A DNA stretch of 64,000 bases, from assembly GCA_900757655.1 (NCBI GenBank), contig CAAEOT010000025.1, positions 1-64,000 on the forward strand, read 5' to 3'. Each line of letters opens with the position of its first letter. The stretch's first letter is position 1. Positions 27,001 through 34,994 of the stretch are shown here, one piece after another. The DNA is from an uncultured Oscillospiraceae bacterium. Its GTDB lineage: Bacteria > Bacillota > Clostridia > Oscillospirales > Oscillospiraceae. The translations under genes and the position numbers were made by a program. Under the pieces are notes generated by a model. That model saw only the letters and a list, made by a program, of their open reading frames with translations. It had not been told where the DNA came from and did no database searches.

Positions 27001-27580
27001 CACGCGCGTGAACACGCGCTATACCTTCCTCACCGGCCAGCGGGACGACATTCTCAAGGCCAAGCGCGAGCTGACCGGCATCATCGCCGACGTGACGGGG
27101 GAGATGGAGGGCATCTTCACCACGCAGTTTCAGGCGATCGATCAGGCGTTCCGCCAGACGTTTCTGGAGCTGTTCGGCGGCGGCAAGGCCGCGCTCGTGC
27201 TCGAGGATCCGGAGCATGTGCTCGACAGCGGCATCGAGATCAAGGTGCAGCCGCCCGGTAAGGCGCTCTCGACGTTGAGCCTGATGTCCGGCGGCGAGAT
27301 GGCGTTCGTGGCCATCGCGCTCTACTTTGCGATTTTGAAGGTGCGGCCGACGCCGTTTTGCGTCATGGACGAGATCGAGGCTGCACTCGACGAGGCGAAC
27401 GTTACGCGCTACGTGCAGTACATGCGCCGCCTCGCCAAGAACACGCAGTTTCTCGTCATCACGCACCGCCGCGGTACCATGGAGGAGGCCGACCATCTGT
27501 TCGGCGTGACCATGCAGGAAAAAGGCGTATCCCGCGTCATCGAGCTTTCGCTGGATGAAGCGGCTAAAACCATATCGTAA
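24020..27580 (+). CDS. smc: Chromosome segregation protein SMC
   Basis: SMC is the ATPase core of condensin and organises chromosome arms with ScpA and ScpB. The 1186-residue protein has Walker A GPNGSGKSN near residue 32, two long coiled coils (about 170-510 and 680-1010), a hinge domain between, and the C-terminal head with the signature LSLMSGGEMAF and Walker B FCVMDEIEAALD. The GTG start is used because the family begins MYLKALEIQGFKSF and GAGGG lies just upstream. Length and architecture are complete. It is followed at 16 bases by ftsY. Confidence 0.96.
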   Translation: MYLKALEIQGFKSFPDKTRLNFDQEITAIVGPNGSGKSNISDAILWVMGEQRTKTLRGGKMEDVIFGGTEKRSPMGFAQVSLILDNSTGIFDTENTEVMITRRYYRSGESEYYINREACRLRDINELLMDTGLGRDGYSIIGQGRIAEIVSGKSNERREIFEEAAGISRYRYRKEESERKLARTEENLLRINDKVDELELQVEPLRKQAETAKKYLRLRDELKSAEVSVWMETLDRLHAQAETVNRDYQTAKENLAGAQRELEQLYAASENIAQKMREKDLESERTREQISEAESAAAECESAAAVVRTNLQNSADSIARLRVEVSEQADRASALQAQIDAQQRRLQEIEAEKAQHAQEIRSVLDEIDRNAASSGEAERAYTELLARESAQSSALAECRTRITLLADKSQELLDQENAVATAAAEAAEHLAALEAQAQEKQTAQQHARTACDALRAEQREKVQRLSACEQALTKQQERLSGLTVDLRSTESRIHMLTEMEKDFEGYNRAVKAVMHAAEKGTLRGVRGPVANLIKTGDRYALAIETALGAAAQNIVVDTQSCGAQAIELLRRRETGRATFLPLDTIRPMHLNSVPDQEPGYVGVADTLVTCAAAYRNIVSNLLGRTVVAETMKDAIAISKRYDHRYRIVTLDGQLVNAGGSLTGGSAAKGSGILSRANELKRLRGTLDTLTLEKRQCEAGLEDAQTALDAAHAQLDTVQAQLEQAVETLHKAESEAAQVALLKNAAQETIAGQNASIDACRVQQKANQDRIAAARADALSAEQALDELRAERDQSELGRGAFDRRRQELADRLAGLRAESASLDAERETITRTTQQIHDLFEEMTGDRTARLAQIEQAEAGTQQLQQTLQLHERRLAELRQRAETLRSELAACSSRKLELEGQRTRTDRDAQARNRDLLDMQGLVSRFEQKKLSADMEEKQILDKLWDNYELSRTAAEALRQPIENMTKANRQIAELRRNIGALGTPNLGAIDEFTRVNTRYTFLTGQRDDILKAKRELTGIIADVTGEMEGIFTTQFQAIDQAFRQTFLELFGGGKAALVLEDPEHVLDSGIEIKVQPPGKALSTLSLMSGGEMAFVAIALYFAILKVRPTPFCVMDEIEAALDEANVTRYVQYMRRLAKNTQFLVITHRRGTMEEADHLFGVTMQEKGVSRVIELSLDEAAKTIS

Positions 27581-27596
27581 CGGAGAAGATAGTTCT

Positions 27597-28505
27597 ATGG
27601 GATTTTTTGATAAGATCAAACAGGGCCTGACCAAGACCAAGACGAAGATGGACGCCCAGCTGACCGGCATTTTTGCCGCCTATGAGCCGGGCGACGAGGA
27701 ATTTTTCGAAGACCTCGAGGAAACGCTCATCCTCGCCGACACCGGCGTGGAAACGACGACCAAGGCCATCGCGCAGCTGCGCAAAGCCATCGAGCTTAAG
27801 AAGCTGCGCACCGGCGCCGAGGTGAAAAAAGAGTTCGTGCAGATCCTCACGCGCATCCTCAAGGTGCAGGACACCATGCTCCTGCTTACGACGCAGCCGT
27901 CGGTCGTGCTCGTCGTCGGCGTCAACGGCGTCGGCAAGACGACGACGATCGGCAAGCTCGCCGCCCAGCTCAAGAAAGAGGGCAACCGTGTGCTCCTCTC
28001 GGCGGCGGACACGTTCCGCGCCGCCGCAGCCGACCAGCTCACCGTCTGGGCGCAGCGTGCGGGTGTGGACATCGTCAAGCATGAAGAGGGCTCCGACCCC
28101 GCCGCTGTGGTGTTTGACTCCATTCAGGCGGCGAAGGCCCGCGGCACGGACGTCGTCATCATCGATACCGCCGGCCGCCTGCACAACAAGGCAAACCTCA
28201 TGAACGAGCTCAATAAGATCACCCGCGTCATCCGCCGCGAGCTGCCGGAGGCCGATATTGAAACGCTCATGGTGCTCGATGCCACGACCGGCCAGAACGG
28301 CCTCATCCAGGCCAAGCAGTTTCTCGACACGGCCGACCTCACCGGCATCGTGCTCACGAAGCTCGACGGCACAGCCAAGGGCGGCATCGTCTTTGCCATC
28401 GCAAACGACCTGCAGCTGCCGGTGAAATACGTTGGCGTCGGCGAGCAGATCGACGACCTGCTCGAGTTCAAGCCCGCGGAATTTGTGGAGGCGCTGCTGT
28501 CATGA
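27597..28505 (+). CDS. ftsY: Signal recognition particle receptor FtsY
   Basis: FtsY is the membrane-associated GTPase that receives SRP-ribosome complexes for co-translational insertion. The 302-residue protein lacks the long acidic A domain of E. coli, as is normal in Firmicutes. It has the NG domains with GVNGVGKTTTIGKLA (G1), DTAGRLHNK (G3) and TKLDGTAKGG (G4). The ATG at 27597 is preceded by GGAGAAG and is favoured over an in-frame earlier codon inside the end of smc. It overlaps rdgB by ATGA. Confidence 0.95.
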   Translation: MGFFDKIKQGLTKTKTKMDAQLTGIFAAYEPGDEEFFEDLEETLILADTGVETTTKAIAQLRKAIELKKLRTGAEVKKEFVQILTRILKVQDTMLLLTTQPSVVLVVGVNGVGKTTTIGKLAAQLKKEGNRVLLSAADTFRAAAADQLTVWAQRAGVDIVKHEEGSDPAAVVFDSIQAAKARGTDVVIIDTAGRLHNKANLMNELNKITRVIRRELPEADIETLMVLDATTGQNGLIQAKQFLDTADLTGIVLTKLDGTAKGGIVFAIANDLQLPVKYVGVGEQIDDLLEFKPAEFVEALLS

Positions 28506-29092
28506 TCCTTGCAAGCAACAACGCACATAAGCTTGAGGAGTTTCGCGCCATCTTTGCGGACATGGGCATTGAGATCATCCCGCAGAGCGCGGCCGGCTGC
28601 CACTTCGAGGTGGACGAGACGGGGGAGACCTTCGAGGAAAACGCCTATCTGAAGGCCATCGCCGTCACCCGCGCGACGGGGCAGCCCGCCGTCGCGGACG
28701 ATTCCGGCCTCATGGTCGATGCGCTCGGCGGCGCGCCCGGCGTGCACTCGGCGCGTTATACCGGCCGGCACGAGGACTCGGACGCTGCGCGCTATACGCT
28801 CCTGCTGCATAATCTCGGCGACCGCACCGACCGCACGGCCCGGTTCGTGTCGTGCATCTGCTGCACGTTCCCGAACGGCGATGTCCTGCGTGCCCGCGGC
28901 ACCTGCGAGGGCAGCATCCTGTTCGCGCCGCGCGGGGAAAATGGCTTCGGCTATGACCCGGTGTTTCAGCCGGACGGCTATGCCTGCTCCATGGCGGAAC
29001 TGCGCCCGGAAGAGAAAAACGCCATTTCCCACCGTGGGAATGCGCTCAAAATCCTGAAAGAAGAATTGAGGAACTACTATGCTGACAAGTAA
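28502..29092 (+). CDS. rdgB: XTP/dITP pyrophosphatase (Ham1/RdgB family)
   Basis: This house-cleaning enzyme hydrolyses dITP, dHAPTP and XTP to monophosphates, keeping damaged purines out of DNA. The 196-residue protein begins ILASNNAHKLEEF and has the active-site segment VADDSGLMVDALGGAPGVHSARY and the later FGYDPVF and SHRGNAL, all family marks. The start overlaps the ftsY stop. Its 3' end overlaps the yhbY start by 14 bases, so these genes are probably coupled. No unusual features were seen. Confidence 0.94.
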   Translation: MILASNNAHKLEEFRAIFADMGIEIIPQSAAGCHFEVDETGETFEENAYLKAIAVTRATGQPAVADDSGLMVDALGGAPGVHSARYTGRHEDSDAARYTLLLHNLGDRTDRTARFVSCICCTFPNGDVLRARGTCEGSILFAPRGENGFGYDPVFQPDGYACSMAELRPEEKNAISHRGNALKILKEELRNYYADK

Positions 29093-29384
29093 ACAGCGCG
29101 CCCAGCTGCGCGGTCTCGCCGCGACGGAGGACACCATTGTCCACATCGGCAAGGGCGGTATCACGGAAAACATCATCACCCAGATGAGCGACGCGCTCAA
29201 GGCGCGTGAGCTCGTCAAGGGCCGCGTGCTCGAAAACTCGCTCCTGACCGCGCGCGAGGCGTGCGACCAGCTCGCCGAGGTCTGCCGCGCCGAACCCGTG
29301 CAGGTCATCGGCTCGAAGTTCGTGCTCTATAAGCGCAATGAGCAGAAGCCGAAGATCGAGCTCGTGAAAAAGGCGAAAAAATGA
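29079..29384 (+). CDS. yhbY: Ribosome-assembly RNA-binding protein YhbY (CRM domain)
   Basis: A 101-residue CRM-domain protein that associates with pre-50S particles. It begins LTSKQRAQLRGLA, has the CRM loop HIGKGGIT, and contains the conserved ALKARELVKG region. The gene starts inside the 3' end of rdgB and overlaps the nadD start by ATGA. The yhbY-nadD-yqeK order is the same as in Bacillus (yqeI-nadD-yqeK). The C-terminal Lys-rich end (VKKAKK) fits RNA contact. Confidence 0.93.
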   Translation: MLTSKQRAQLRGLAATEDTIVHIGKGGITENIITQMSDALKARELVKGRVLENSLLTAREACDQLAEVCRAEPVQVIGSKFVLYKRNEQKPKIELVKKAKK

Positions 29385-30568
29385 AGATCTGCATCTATGG
29401 CGGCAGCTTCAACCCGCCACATCTGGGACATACGGCCGCGCTGCGCGCGGTGCGCGCGGCGATCCGGCCGGATCTGACGCTTGTCATCCCGGACCGTATC
29501 CCGCCGCACAAGAAGCTCACGGCGGGCAGCCCGGAGCCGGCGGAGCGCCTGCTCATGACGATGCTGGCCTTCTCCGGCGAGCCGGGCGTGGAGGTCTCCG
29601 ACATGGAGCTGCACCGCTCCGGCAAGAGCTACACGGCCGACACTGTGCGCGAGCTGCGCGCGTGCAATCCGGATGCGGAGCTGTATCTCGTCATCGGCAC
29701 GGATATGCTCACGACGTTCGAGGAGTGGCATGATTTTCGGTATCTGCTTGAGCAGGTGACGCTCGTCGCGCTCGCCCGCACGGGCGATGAGCACGCGGAG
29801 GTCGAGCGCTTCAGTGCCTACCTGCGCGAGACGTATGGCGCCCGCGTTATCGCCCTGCCGGCCGAGCCGATCCCGGTCACGAGCACGACTGTGCGTGCGC
29901 TGCTGCCGCAGCGGCGGGGCAGCGAGTACCTTGCACCCAATGTGTATGCACACATCATCCAGCAGCGGCTCTATGGCGCAAAGCCCGATCTCAACTGGCT
30001 GCGTGAGCAGGCTTACCCCATGCTCAAGCCGCGGCGCATCTCCCACGTCTGGGGCTGCGAGCACGAGGCGCGCCGGCTCGCCGAGCGCTGGGGCTGCGAC
30101 CCGGATGCTGCTGCAGAGGCCGGAATTTTGCACGATTGCACGAAAAAATTAGAGCTATCTGACCAATTGCTATTGTCTGAAAAATATGGTATCATAAACG
30201 ATACGGTCGAAACGGCCAACACCAAGCTCCTGCACGCCAAAACCGGCGCTGCCGTGGCCAAGAACCGTTTCGGCGTACCGCTTGAAATAGAAAATGCCAT
30301 CCGCTGGCACACGACCGGAAAACCCGATATGACCACGCTCGAAAAGGTCCTGTATATGGCCGACTATATCGAGCCGTCGCGGGATTTTGACGGCGTGGAC
30401 GAGCTGCGGCGGCTCGCTTACACCGATCTCGACGCGGCTATGGTGCTGGGGCTGAAGATGAGCCTCGAGGATCTGGAGGCCGGCGGCATCACACCGCACG
30501 AGAACACGGTGCAGGCATTAAACTGGTATCAGGGCAGGGAAAAAGAATATGAAAAGACGACAGAGTGA
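29381..30568 (+). CDS. nadD-yqeK: Fused nicotinate-nucleotide adenylyltransferase (NadD) and YqeK HD hydrolase
   Basis: This 395-residue protein merges two adjacent Firmicutes genes. Residues 1 to about 200 are NadD, which makes deamido-NAD from nicotinate mononucleotide and ATP (GGSFNPPHLGH, VIGTDML, TSTTVRALL). Residues about 205-395 are YqeK, an HD-domain enzyme reported to split diadenosine tetraphosphate into two ADP; it shows VWGCEHEARRLA, GILHDCTKK, RWHTTG and YMADYIEPSR. No stop or ribosome-binding site lies between them. The 3' end overlaps the LCP gene by 20 bases. Confidence 0.93.
   Translation: MKICIYGGSFNPPHLGHTAALRAVRAAIRPDLTLVIPDRIPPHKKLTAGSPEPAERLLMTMLAFSGEPGVEVSDMELHRSGKSYTADTVRELRACNPDAELYLVIGTDMLTTFEEWHDFRYLLEQVTLVALARTGDEHAEVERFSAYLRETYGARVIALPAEPIPVTSTTVRALLPQRRGSEYLAPNVYAHIIQQRLYGAKPDLNWLREQAYPMLKPRRISHVWGCEHEARRLAERWGCDPDAAAEAGILHDCTKKLELSDQLLLSEKYGIINDTVETANTKLLHAKTGAAVAKNRFGVPLEIENAIRWHTTGKPDMTTLEKVLYMADYIEPSRDFDGVDELRRLAYTDLDAAMVLGLKMSLEDLEAGGITPHENTVQALNWYQGREKEYEKTTE
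30167..30195 (+). promoter_or_regulatory. Possible internal promoter in the yqeK part
   Basis: TTGCTA (30167-30172) and TATCAT (30190-30195) are 17 bases apart with an extended TG at 30187-30188. They lie in an AT-rich island of an otherwise GC-rich gene. It could give extra transcription of the LCP gene and rsfS. Confidence 0.4.
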
Positions 30569-31760
30569 CGATCGCTATCTGGGTGATTACGGCGGATATG
30601 ACGATCAGGGTTACGACCGTTACGACGGTGGCTATGACGATGGATACGACGACGGCAGCGGCTTTCAGGACGACCCGTTTTCCGAGGCGTCGGCGGCGGT
30701 GAATCACCGCGTGCAGGCGCAGCAGTCGCAGGCCAGGCGCCAGAAAAAGAAAAAAGTGCGCATCACGGTCATCGTGGTCGTGGTGCTGGCGCTGCTGATC
30801 GGCGAGTTTGCGATCCTGATGAACCACTGGGTCAGCCCGCCGAGTCTGACCGGCGGCCTGAGCGACGGCAATCCGGACGACGGTGTGGATGTCAGCACCG
30901 ACGGCCGCAAGAAGGGGTGCTACACGTTCCTTATCGCCGGCAAGGACCGCGCGGCCGGCCTGACGGACACGGTGCTCGTCGGTATGCTCGACACGGAGAA
31001 CAAGTCTCTGAAATTTGTCAGCATCCCGCGTGACACAGCTGTGAATGTGGCCTACCGGCCCAAAAAGATGAACCAGTATTACGCCGCGGCCGAGAACAAC
31101 GGCAAGGACGGCGTGGAGGCGCTCATCGGCGGCGCGGAGCAGATTCTCGGCTACCGGGTCGACAGTTATGCGCTCTTTGACGTGGAGGTGTTCGTCGAAC
31201 TCATTGACGCCATGGGCGGTATCGACTTCGACGTCCCAGTTGATATGGACTATGACGATCCCAGTCAGAACCTGAGCATCCACGTGCAGAAGGGCTATCA
31301 GCACCTCAATGGCTATCAGACCATGGGCGTGTTCCGCTTCCGCAACACGTATGCCAACGGCGACATCGGCCGCATCGACGTGCAGCACCAGATGCTCAAG
31401 GCCATGATGAGCCAGTTTTTGAAGCTGCACAACATCCCCAACCTCAACAAACTCATTGACATCTATGAGAAGGAAGTCACCACGAACCTGTCGGCAGGCA
31501 ACGTGATGTTCTACGTCAAGGAGTTTTTGAAGCTCGATGAAAGCGCCATCTCGTTTGAGACGATTCCGGCCAACTACAACGGCGTGAAAAATGGCATGTC
31601 CTACGTGTTCATCCACGTGGACGAGTGGCTGGAGTATCTCAACACCTGGCTCAACCCGTATACAACGGAGATCACGTCCGCGAATGTGGACATTCTCTAT
31701 GAATCCAATGGGCAGGTCGTGGCCACTTCCGGCACCGTCCAGGGCCCAAACAAATGGTAA
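30549..31760 (+). CDS. LytR-CpsA-Psr (LCP) family cell-wall ligase
   Basis: LCP enzymes transfer undecaprenyl-linked glycopolymers such as teichoic acids or capsule onto peptidoglycan outside the membrane. The 403-residue protein has a cytoplasmic N-terminal tail rich in Asp, Tyr and Gly (residues about 7-42), a basic stretch, one membrane segment (about 71-93), and the extracellular LCP domain with AGKDRAAGLTDTVLVG, SIPRDT and FRFRNTYANGDIGRIDVQHQM, whose Arg and Asp residues bind the pyrophosphate head. AGGGA lies before the ATG. It overlaps the preceding fused gene and precedes rsfS by 22 bases. Confidence 0.92.
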   Translation: MKRRQSDDRYLGDYGGYDDQGYDRYDGGYDDGYDDGSGFQDDPFSEASAAVNHRVQAQQSQARRQKKKKVRITVIVVVVLALLIGEFAILMNHWVSPPSLTGGLSDGNPDDGVDVSTDGRKKGCYTFLIAGKDRAAGLTDTVLVGMLDTENKSLKFVSIPRDTAVNVAYRPKKMNQYYAAAENNGKDGVEALIGGAEQILGYRVDSYALFDVEVFVELIDAMGGIDFDVPVDMDYDDPSQNLSIHVQKGYQHLNGYQTMGVFRFRNTYANGDIGRIDVQHQMLKAMMSQFLKLHNIPNLNKLIDIYEKEVTTNLSAGNVMFYVKEFLKLDESAISFETIPANYNGVKNGMSYVFIHVDEWLEYLNTWLNPYTTEITSANVDILYESNGQVVATSGTVQGPNKW

Positions 31761-31782
31761 CGAAAAGGAAGGATGTAGCATT

Positions 31783-32139
31783 ATGATGCCTGCTAACGAG
31801 CTCGCTGCGGTCATCGTCAAGGCGCTGGACGCAAAAAAGGGCGAGAACATTCAGCTGCTCAAGACCCGGGAACTGACGACGCTGGCGGACTATTTTGTCA
31901 TCTGCACGGCCAGCTCCTCGACGCACGTCAAGACGCTGACCGACGCTGTGGAAGCGGCGGCGGACGACGTGGGCGAACCGGTCCTGCGCCGCGAGGGGCA
32001 CCGCAGCGGCAGCTGGGTCCTGCTCGACTACGGCTGCGTGATCGTGCACGTGTTCCAGGACGAGGCACGCAAGTTTTATGATCTGGAGCGTCTCTGGAGT
32101 GACGCAGAGGTCGTGGACATCTCCGACATGCGCGCCTGA
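31783..32139 (+). CDS. rsfS: Ribosomal silencing factor RsfS
   Basis: RsfS binds ribosomal protein L14 and blocks subunit joining when nutrients are scarce. The 118-residue protein has the DUF143 core with ADYFVICTASSSTHVKTL, EGHRSGSWVLLDYG and VHVFQDEARKFYDLERLW. AAGGAAGGA lies about ten bases before the tandem ATG codons at 31783 and 31786, so either may be used. Its place after nadD-yqeK is conserved with Bacillus. It is followed by a GC hairpin and then leuS. Confidence 0.94.
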   Translation: MMPANELAAVIVKALDAKKGENIQLLKTRELTTLADYFVICTASSSTHVKTLTDAVEAAADDVGEPVLRREGHRSGSWVLLDYGCVIVHVFQDEARKFYDLERLWSDAEVVDISDMRA

Positions 32140-32158
32140 GCACCAAAAGAAAACCAAC

Positions 32159-32182
32159 CGGGGCGACGATCGTGCCGCCCCG
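32159..32182 (+). other. GC-rich hairpin in the rsfS-leuS gap
   Basis: CGGGGCG (32159-32165) pairs with CGCCCCG (32176-32182). The first T-rich tract is about 15 bases further on, so it is a weak terminator or an mRNA-stabilising stem. Confidence 0.5.
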
Positions 32183-32227
32183 CAATCTACTTATGATTTT
32201 TTGATTTTTCAGAGAGAAGTGAATGCA

Positions 32228-34654
32228 ATGAAGTACGATTTCCAGGCGATCGAGAAAAAATGGCAGGCGCGCTGGGAGGAAGAAAAGCCCTTTGCAGCCG
32301 TTACCGGTGACCCGCGGCCGAAGTTTTACGGCCTGATCGAGTTCCCGTATCCCTCCGGCCAGGGCCTGCACGTCGGCCACCCGCGCCCGTTTACGGCGAT
32401 GGACATCATCTGCCGCAAGCGCCGGATGCAGGGCTACAACGTTCTGTTCCCGATCGGCTTTGACGCTTTCGGTCTGCCGACTGAGAACTACGCCATCAAG
32501 AATCATATCCACCCGGCCATTGTGACAAAAAACAACATCGCCAACTTTACCAAGCAGCTCAAGATGCTCGGCTACAGCTTCGACTGGGATCGCGCGGTCG
32601 ATACGACGGATCCGAGCTATTACAAGTGGACGCAGTGGATCTTCCTGCAGATGTTCAAGCACGGTCTGGCCTACAAGACCACGATGCCGGTTAACTGGTG
32701 CACGAGCTGCAAGTGCGTGCTCGCCAACGAAGAGGTTGTCAACGGCGTCTGCGAGCGCTGCGGCAGCGAGGTCGTGCGCAAGGAGAAAAGCCAGTGGATG
32801 CTCGCCATCACGAAGTACGCTCAGCGCCTGATCGACGATCTGGACGATGTGGATTACATCGAGCGCGTCAAGACCCAGCAGCGCAACTGGATCGGCCGCT
32901 CCACAGGTGCCGAGATCACGTTCAAGACCAACGTCGGTGACGACATCACCGTCTATACCACCCGTGCTGATACGCTCTTCGGCACGACGTACATGGTCAT
33001 CTCGCCGGAGCACCCGCTTCTCAAGCAGTGGCAGCCGCACATCGCCAACTGGGACGCCGTCGCCGCGTATCAGGAAGAGGCTGCGCATAAGTCCGATTTT
33101 GAGCGCGGCGAGCTCAACAAGGAAAAGACCGGCGTCCGTCTTGAGGGCATCGAGGTCATGAACCCCGTGACGCATAAGGCGCTGCCCATGTTCGTCTCGG
33201 ACTACGTCCTCATGGGTTATGGCACCGGCATCGTCATGGGCGTCCCGGGCCATGACCAGCGCGACTGGGAGTTTGCCACGAAGTTCGGTCTGCCCATTGT
33301 CGAGGTCGTTGCCGGCGGCGATGTGACGAAAGAGGCATTTGTCGCCAAGGACGACAGCGCCGTCATGGTCAACTCCGGCTTCCTCAACGGCATGACCGTC
33401 AAAGAAGCCATCCCCGCCATGAAGAAGTACGTCGTGGAGCAGGGCATTGGCAAGGAAAAGGTCAACTATAAGCTGCGCGACTGGGTCTTCAGCCGCCAGC
33501 GTTACTGGGGTGAGCCGATCCCGCTCGTCAACTGTCCGAAGTGCGGCTGGGTGCCGGTGCCGGAGGATCAGCTTCCGCTCGTGCTCCCGCAGGTGGACAG
33601 CTATGAGCCCACCGATGACGGAGAGAGTCCGCTGAGCAAGATGACCGACTGGGTCAACACCACCTGCCCGCAGTGCGGCGGCCCTGCCAAGCGCGAGACC
33701 GATACCATGCCGCAGTGGGCCGGCTCGAGCTGGTACTTCCTGCGTTATATGGATCCGCACAATGATAAAGAACTCGCTTCCAAGGAAGCGCTGGAGTACT
33801 GGAGCCCGGTCGACTGGTACAACGGCGGCATGGAGCACACCACGCTCCACCTGCTCTACAGCCGTTTCTGGCACAAGTTTTTGTATGACATCGGCGTCGT
33901 GCCGACCAAGGAGCCGTATCAGAAGCGTACAAGCCACGGCATGATCCTCGGCGAGGGCGGCGAGAAGATGTCCAAGTCCCGCGGCAACGTTGTCAACCCC
34001 AACGACATTGTCGACCAGTACGGCGCGGACACCATGCGTCTGCACATCATGTTCATCGGCGACTTTGAGAAGGCTGTCACCTGGTCCAACGAGGCCGTCA
34101 AGGGCTCGAAGCGCTTCCTCGACCGCGTCTGGAACCTGGCCGAGAGCTGCACGGACGATCTGGCCATTTCGGACAAGAATGAGGCGATCATCCATAAGAC
34201 CATCAAGAAGGTCACGGAGGACATTGACGAGCTGAAGATGAATACTGCCATCGCGTCCATGATGACCATGGCTAACGAGTTTGCCGCCAACGGCTGCACG
34301 AAGGGCGACATGGAGCAGCTGCTGCTCCTGCTCAGCCCGTTTGCACCGCATATCGTCGAGGAGCTCTGGGAGCGGCTCGGCTTTGCCGCCAAGTACGGCA
34401 AGATGTGCTGCCAGTGTGACTGGCCGAGCTATGACGAGGCCAAGACGGTCGAAACGACCGTCACCATGGCTGTGCAGGTGCTCGGCAAGCTCAAAGGCAC
34501 CGTCACCGTGGCCAAGGACAGCGACCAGCAGGCCGTCGTCGAAGCGGCGTTGCAGCTCGATAAGGTCCAGCGCCAGATGGAAGGTATGCAGATCGTGAAG
34601 GTCATCCACGTCCCGAACAAACTCGTCAACCTGATTTTGAAGCCGAAGGCCTAA
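32228..34654 (+). CDS. leuS: Leucyl-tRNA synthetase
   Basis: A class I synthetase that charges tRNA-Leu. The 808-residue protein has the HIGH-type motif in PYPSGQGLHVGHP, the CP1 editing domain (about 225-420, with TRADTLFGTTYMV), a zinc-binding insertion with CTSCKC and CERCG, a second Cys-pair region (CPKCGW, CPQCGG), and the KMSKS motif in GEKMSKSRGN near residue 580. The length is typical of bacterial LeuRS. The ATG at 32228 lies after AGAGAGAAG. Unlike alaS, no T-box is visible in its leader. Confidence 0.96.
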   Translation: MKYDFQAIEKKWQARWEEEKPFAAVTGDPRPKFYGLIEFPYPSGQGLHVGHPRPFTAMDIICRKRRMQGYNVLFPIGFDAFGLPTENYAIKNHIHPAIVTKNNIANFTKQLKMLGYSFDWDRAVDTTDPSYYKWTQWIFLQMFKHGLAYKTTMPVNWCTSCKCVLANEEVVNGVCERCGSEVVRKEKSQWMLAITKYAQRLIDDLDDVDYIERVKTQQRNWIGRSTGAEITFKTNVGDDITVYTTRADTLFGTTYMVISPEHPLLKQWQPHIANWDAVAAYQEEAAHKSDFERGELNKEKTGVRLEGIEVMNPVTHKALPMFVSDYVLMGYGTGIVMGVPGHDQRDWEFATKFGLPIVEVVAGGDVTKEAFVAKDDSAVMVNSGFLNGMTVKEAIPAMKKYVVEQGIGKEKVNYKLRDWVFSRQRYWGEPIPLVNCPKCGWVPVPEDQLPLVLPQVDSYEPTDDGESPLSKMTDWVNTTCPQCGGPAKRETDTMPQWAGSSWYFLRYMDPHNDKELASKEALEYWSPVDWYNGGMEHTTLHLLYSRFWHKFLYDIGVVPTKEPYQKRTSHGMILGEGGEKMSKSRGNVVNPNDIVDQYGADTMRLHIMFIGDFEKAVTWSNEAVKGSKRFLDRVWNLAESCTDDLAISDKNEAIIHKTIKKVTEDIDELKMNTAIASMMTMANEFAANGCTKGDMEQLLLLLSPFAPHIVEELWERLGFAAKYGKMCCQCDWPSYDEAKTVETTVTMAVQVLGKLKGTVTVAKDSDQQAVVEAALQLDKVQRQMEGMQIVKVIHVPNKLVNLILKPKA

Positions 34655-34661
34655 CTTCATC

Positions 34662-34690
34662 TTGACATCTGCGATCATTGCAATTATAAT
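34662..34690 (+). promoter_or_regulatory. Consensus promoter for rpsU
   Basis: A perfect TTGACA (34662-34667) and perfect TATAAT (34685-34690) are separated by 17 bases, as expected for a highly expressed ribosomal protein gene. Confidence 0.9.
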
Positions 34691-34758
34691 ATTAACGCTA
34701 AAGCCATGCATGATGGCCCTTGAAGCGCCGCAAGGCGTATTTGGAGGGAGGGAATAAA

Positions 34759-34944
34759 ATGTCTGAAATCTACGTCAAGGAGAATGAGTCTCTGGACAAC
34801 GCGCTCAAGAGATTTAAGCGCAGCTGTGCCAAGGCTGGCGTCATGTCTGATCTGCGCCGCAAGGAGTACTACCAGAGCCCCAGCGTTCGTCGCCGCAAAA
34901 AGTCGGAGGCTGCACGCAAGAACAAGAATAAGCGTTACTACTAA
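34759..34944 (+). CDS. rpsU: 30S ribosomal protein S21
   Basis: S21 is a small basic protein of the 30S subunit near the anti-Shine-Dalgarno region. The 61-residue protein has the family pattern VKENESLDNALKRFKR, a central LRRKEYY and a Lys/Arg-rich C-terminus. GGAGGGAGGG precedes the ATG by a few bases, a very strong ribosome-binding site. It stands alone between a consensus promoter and a strong bidirectional terminator. Confidence 0.96.
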   Translation: MSEIYVKENESLDNALKRFKRSCAKAGVMSDLRRKEYYQSPSVRRRKKSEAARKNKNKRYY

Positions 34945-34955
34945 TGCAACCAAAA

Positions 34956-34985
34956 AATCCTGCATCCGAGGATGCAGGATTTTTC
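34956..34985 (+). terminator. Bidirectional terminator between rpsU and the prolyl-tRNA editing gene
   Basis: ATCCTGCATCC (34957-34967) pairs with GGATGCAGGAT (34970-34980), with A-run upstream and T-run downstream. It can end both convergent genes. Confidence 0.9.
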
Positions 34986-34994
34986 TTTGCCTTT

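Noticed and set aside
32078..32227. Longer N-terminus for LeuRS
   Set aside because: The extension crosses the end of rsfS and a GC hairpin; LeuRS proteins start at MKYDFQAIEKKW.
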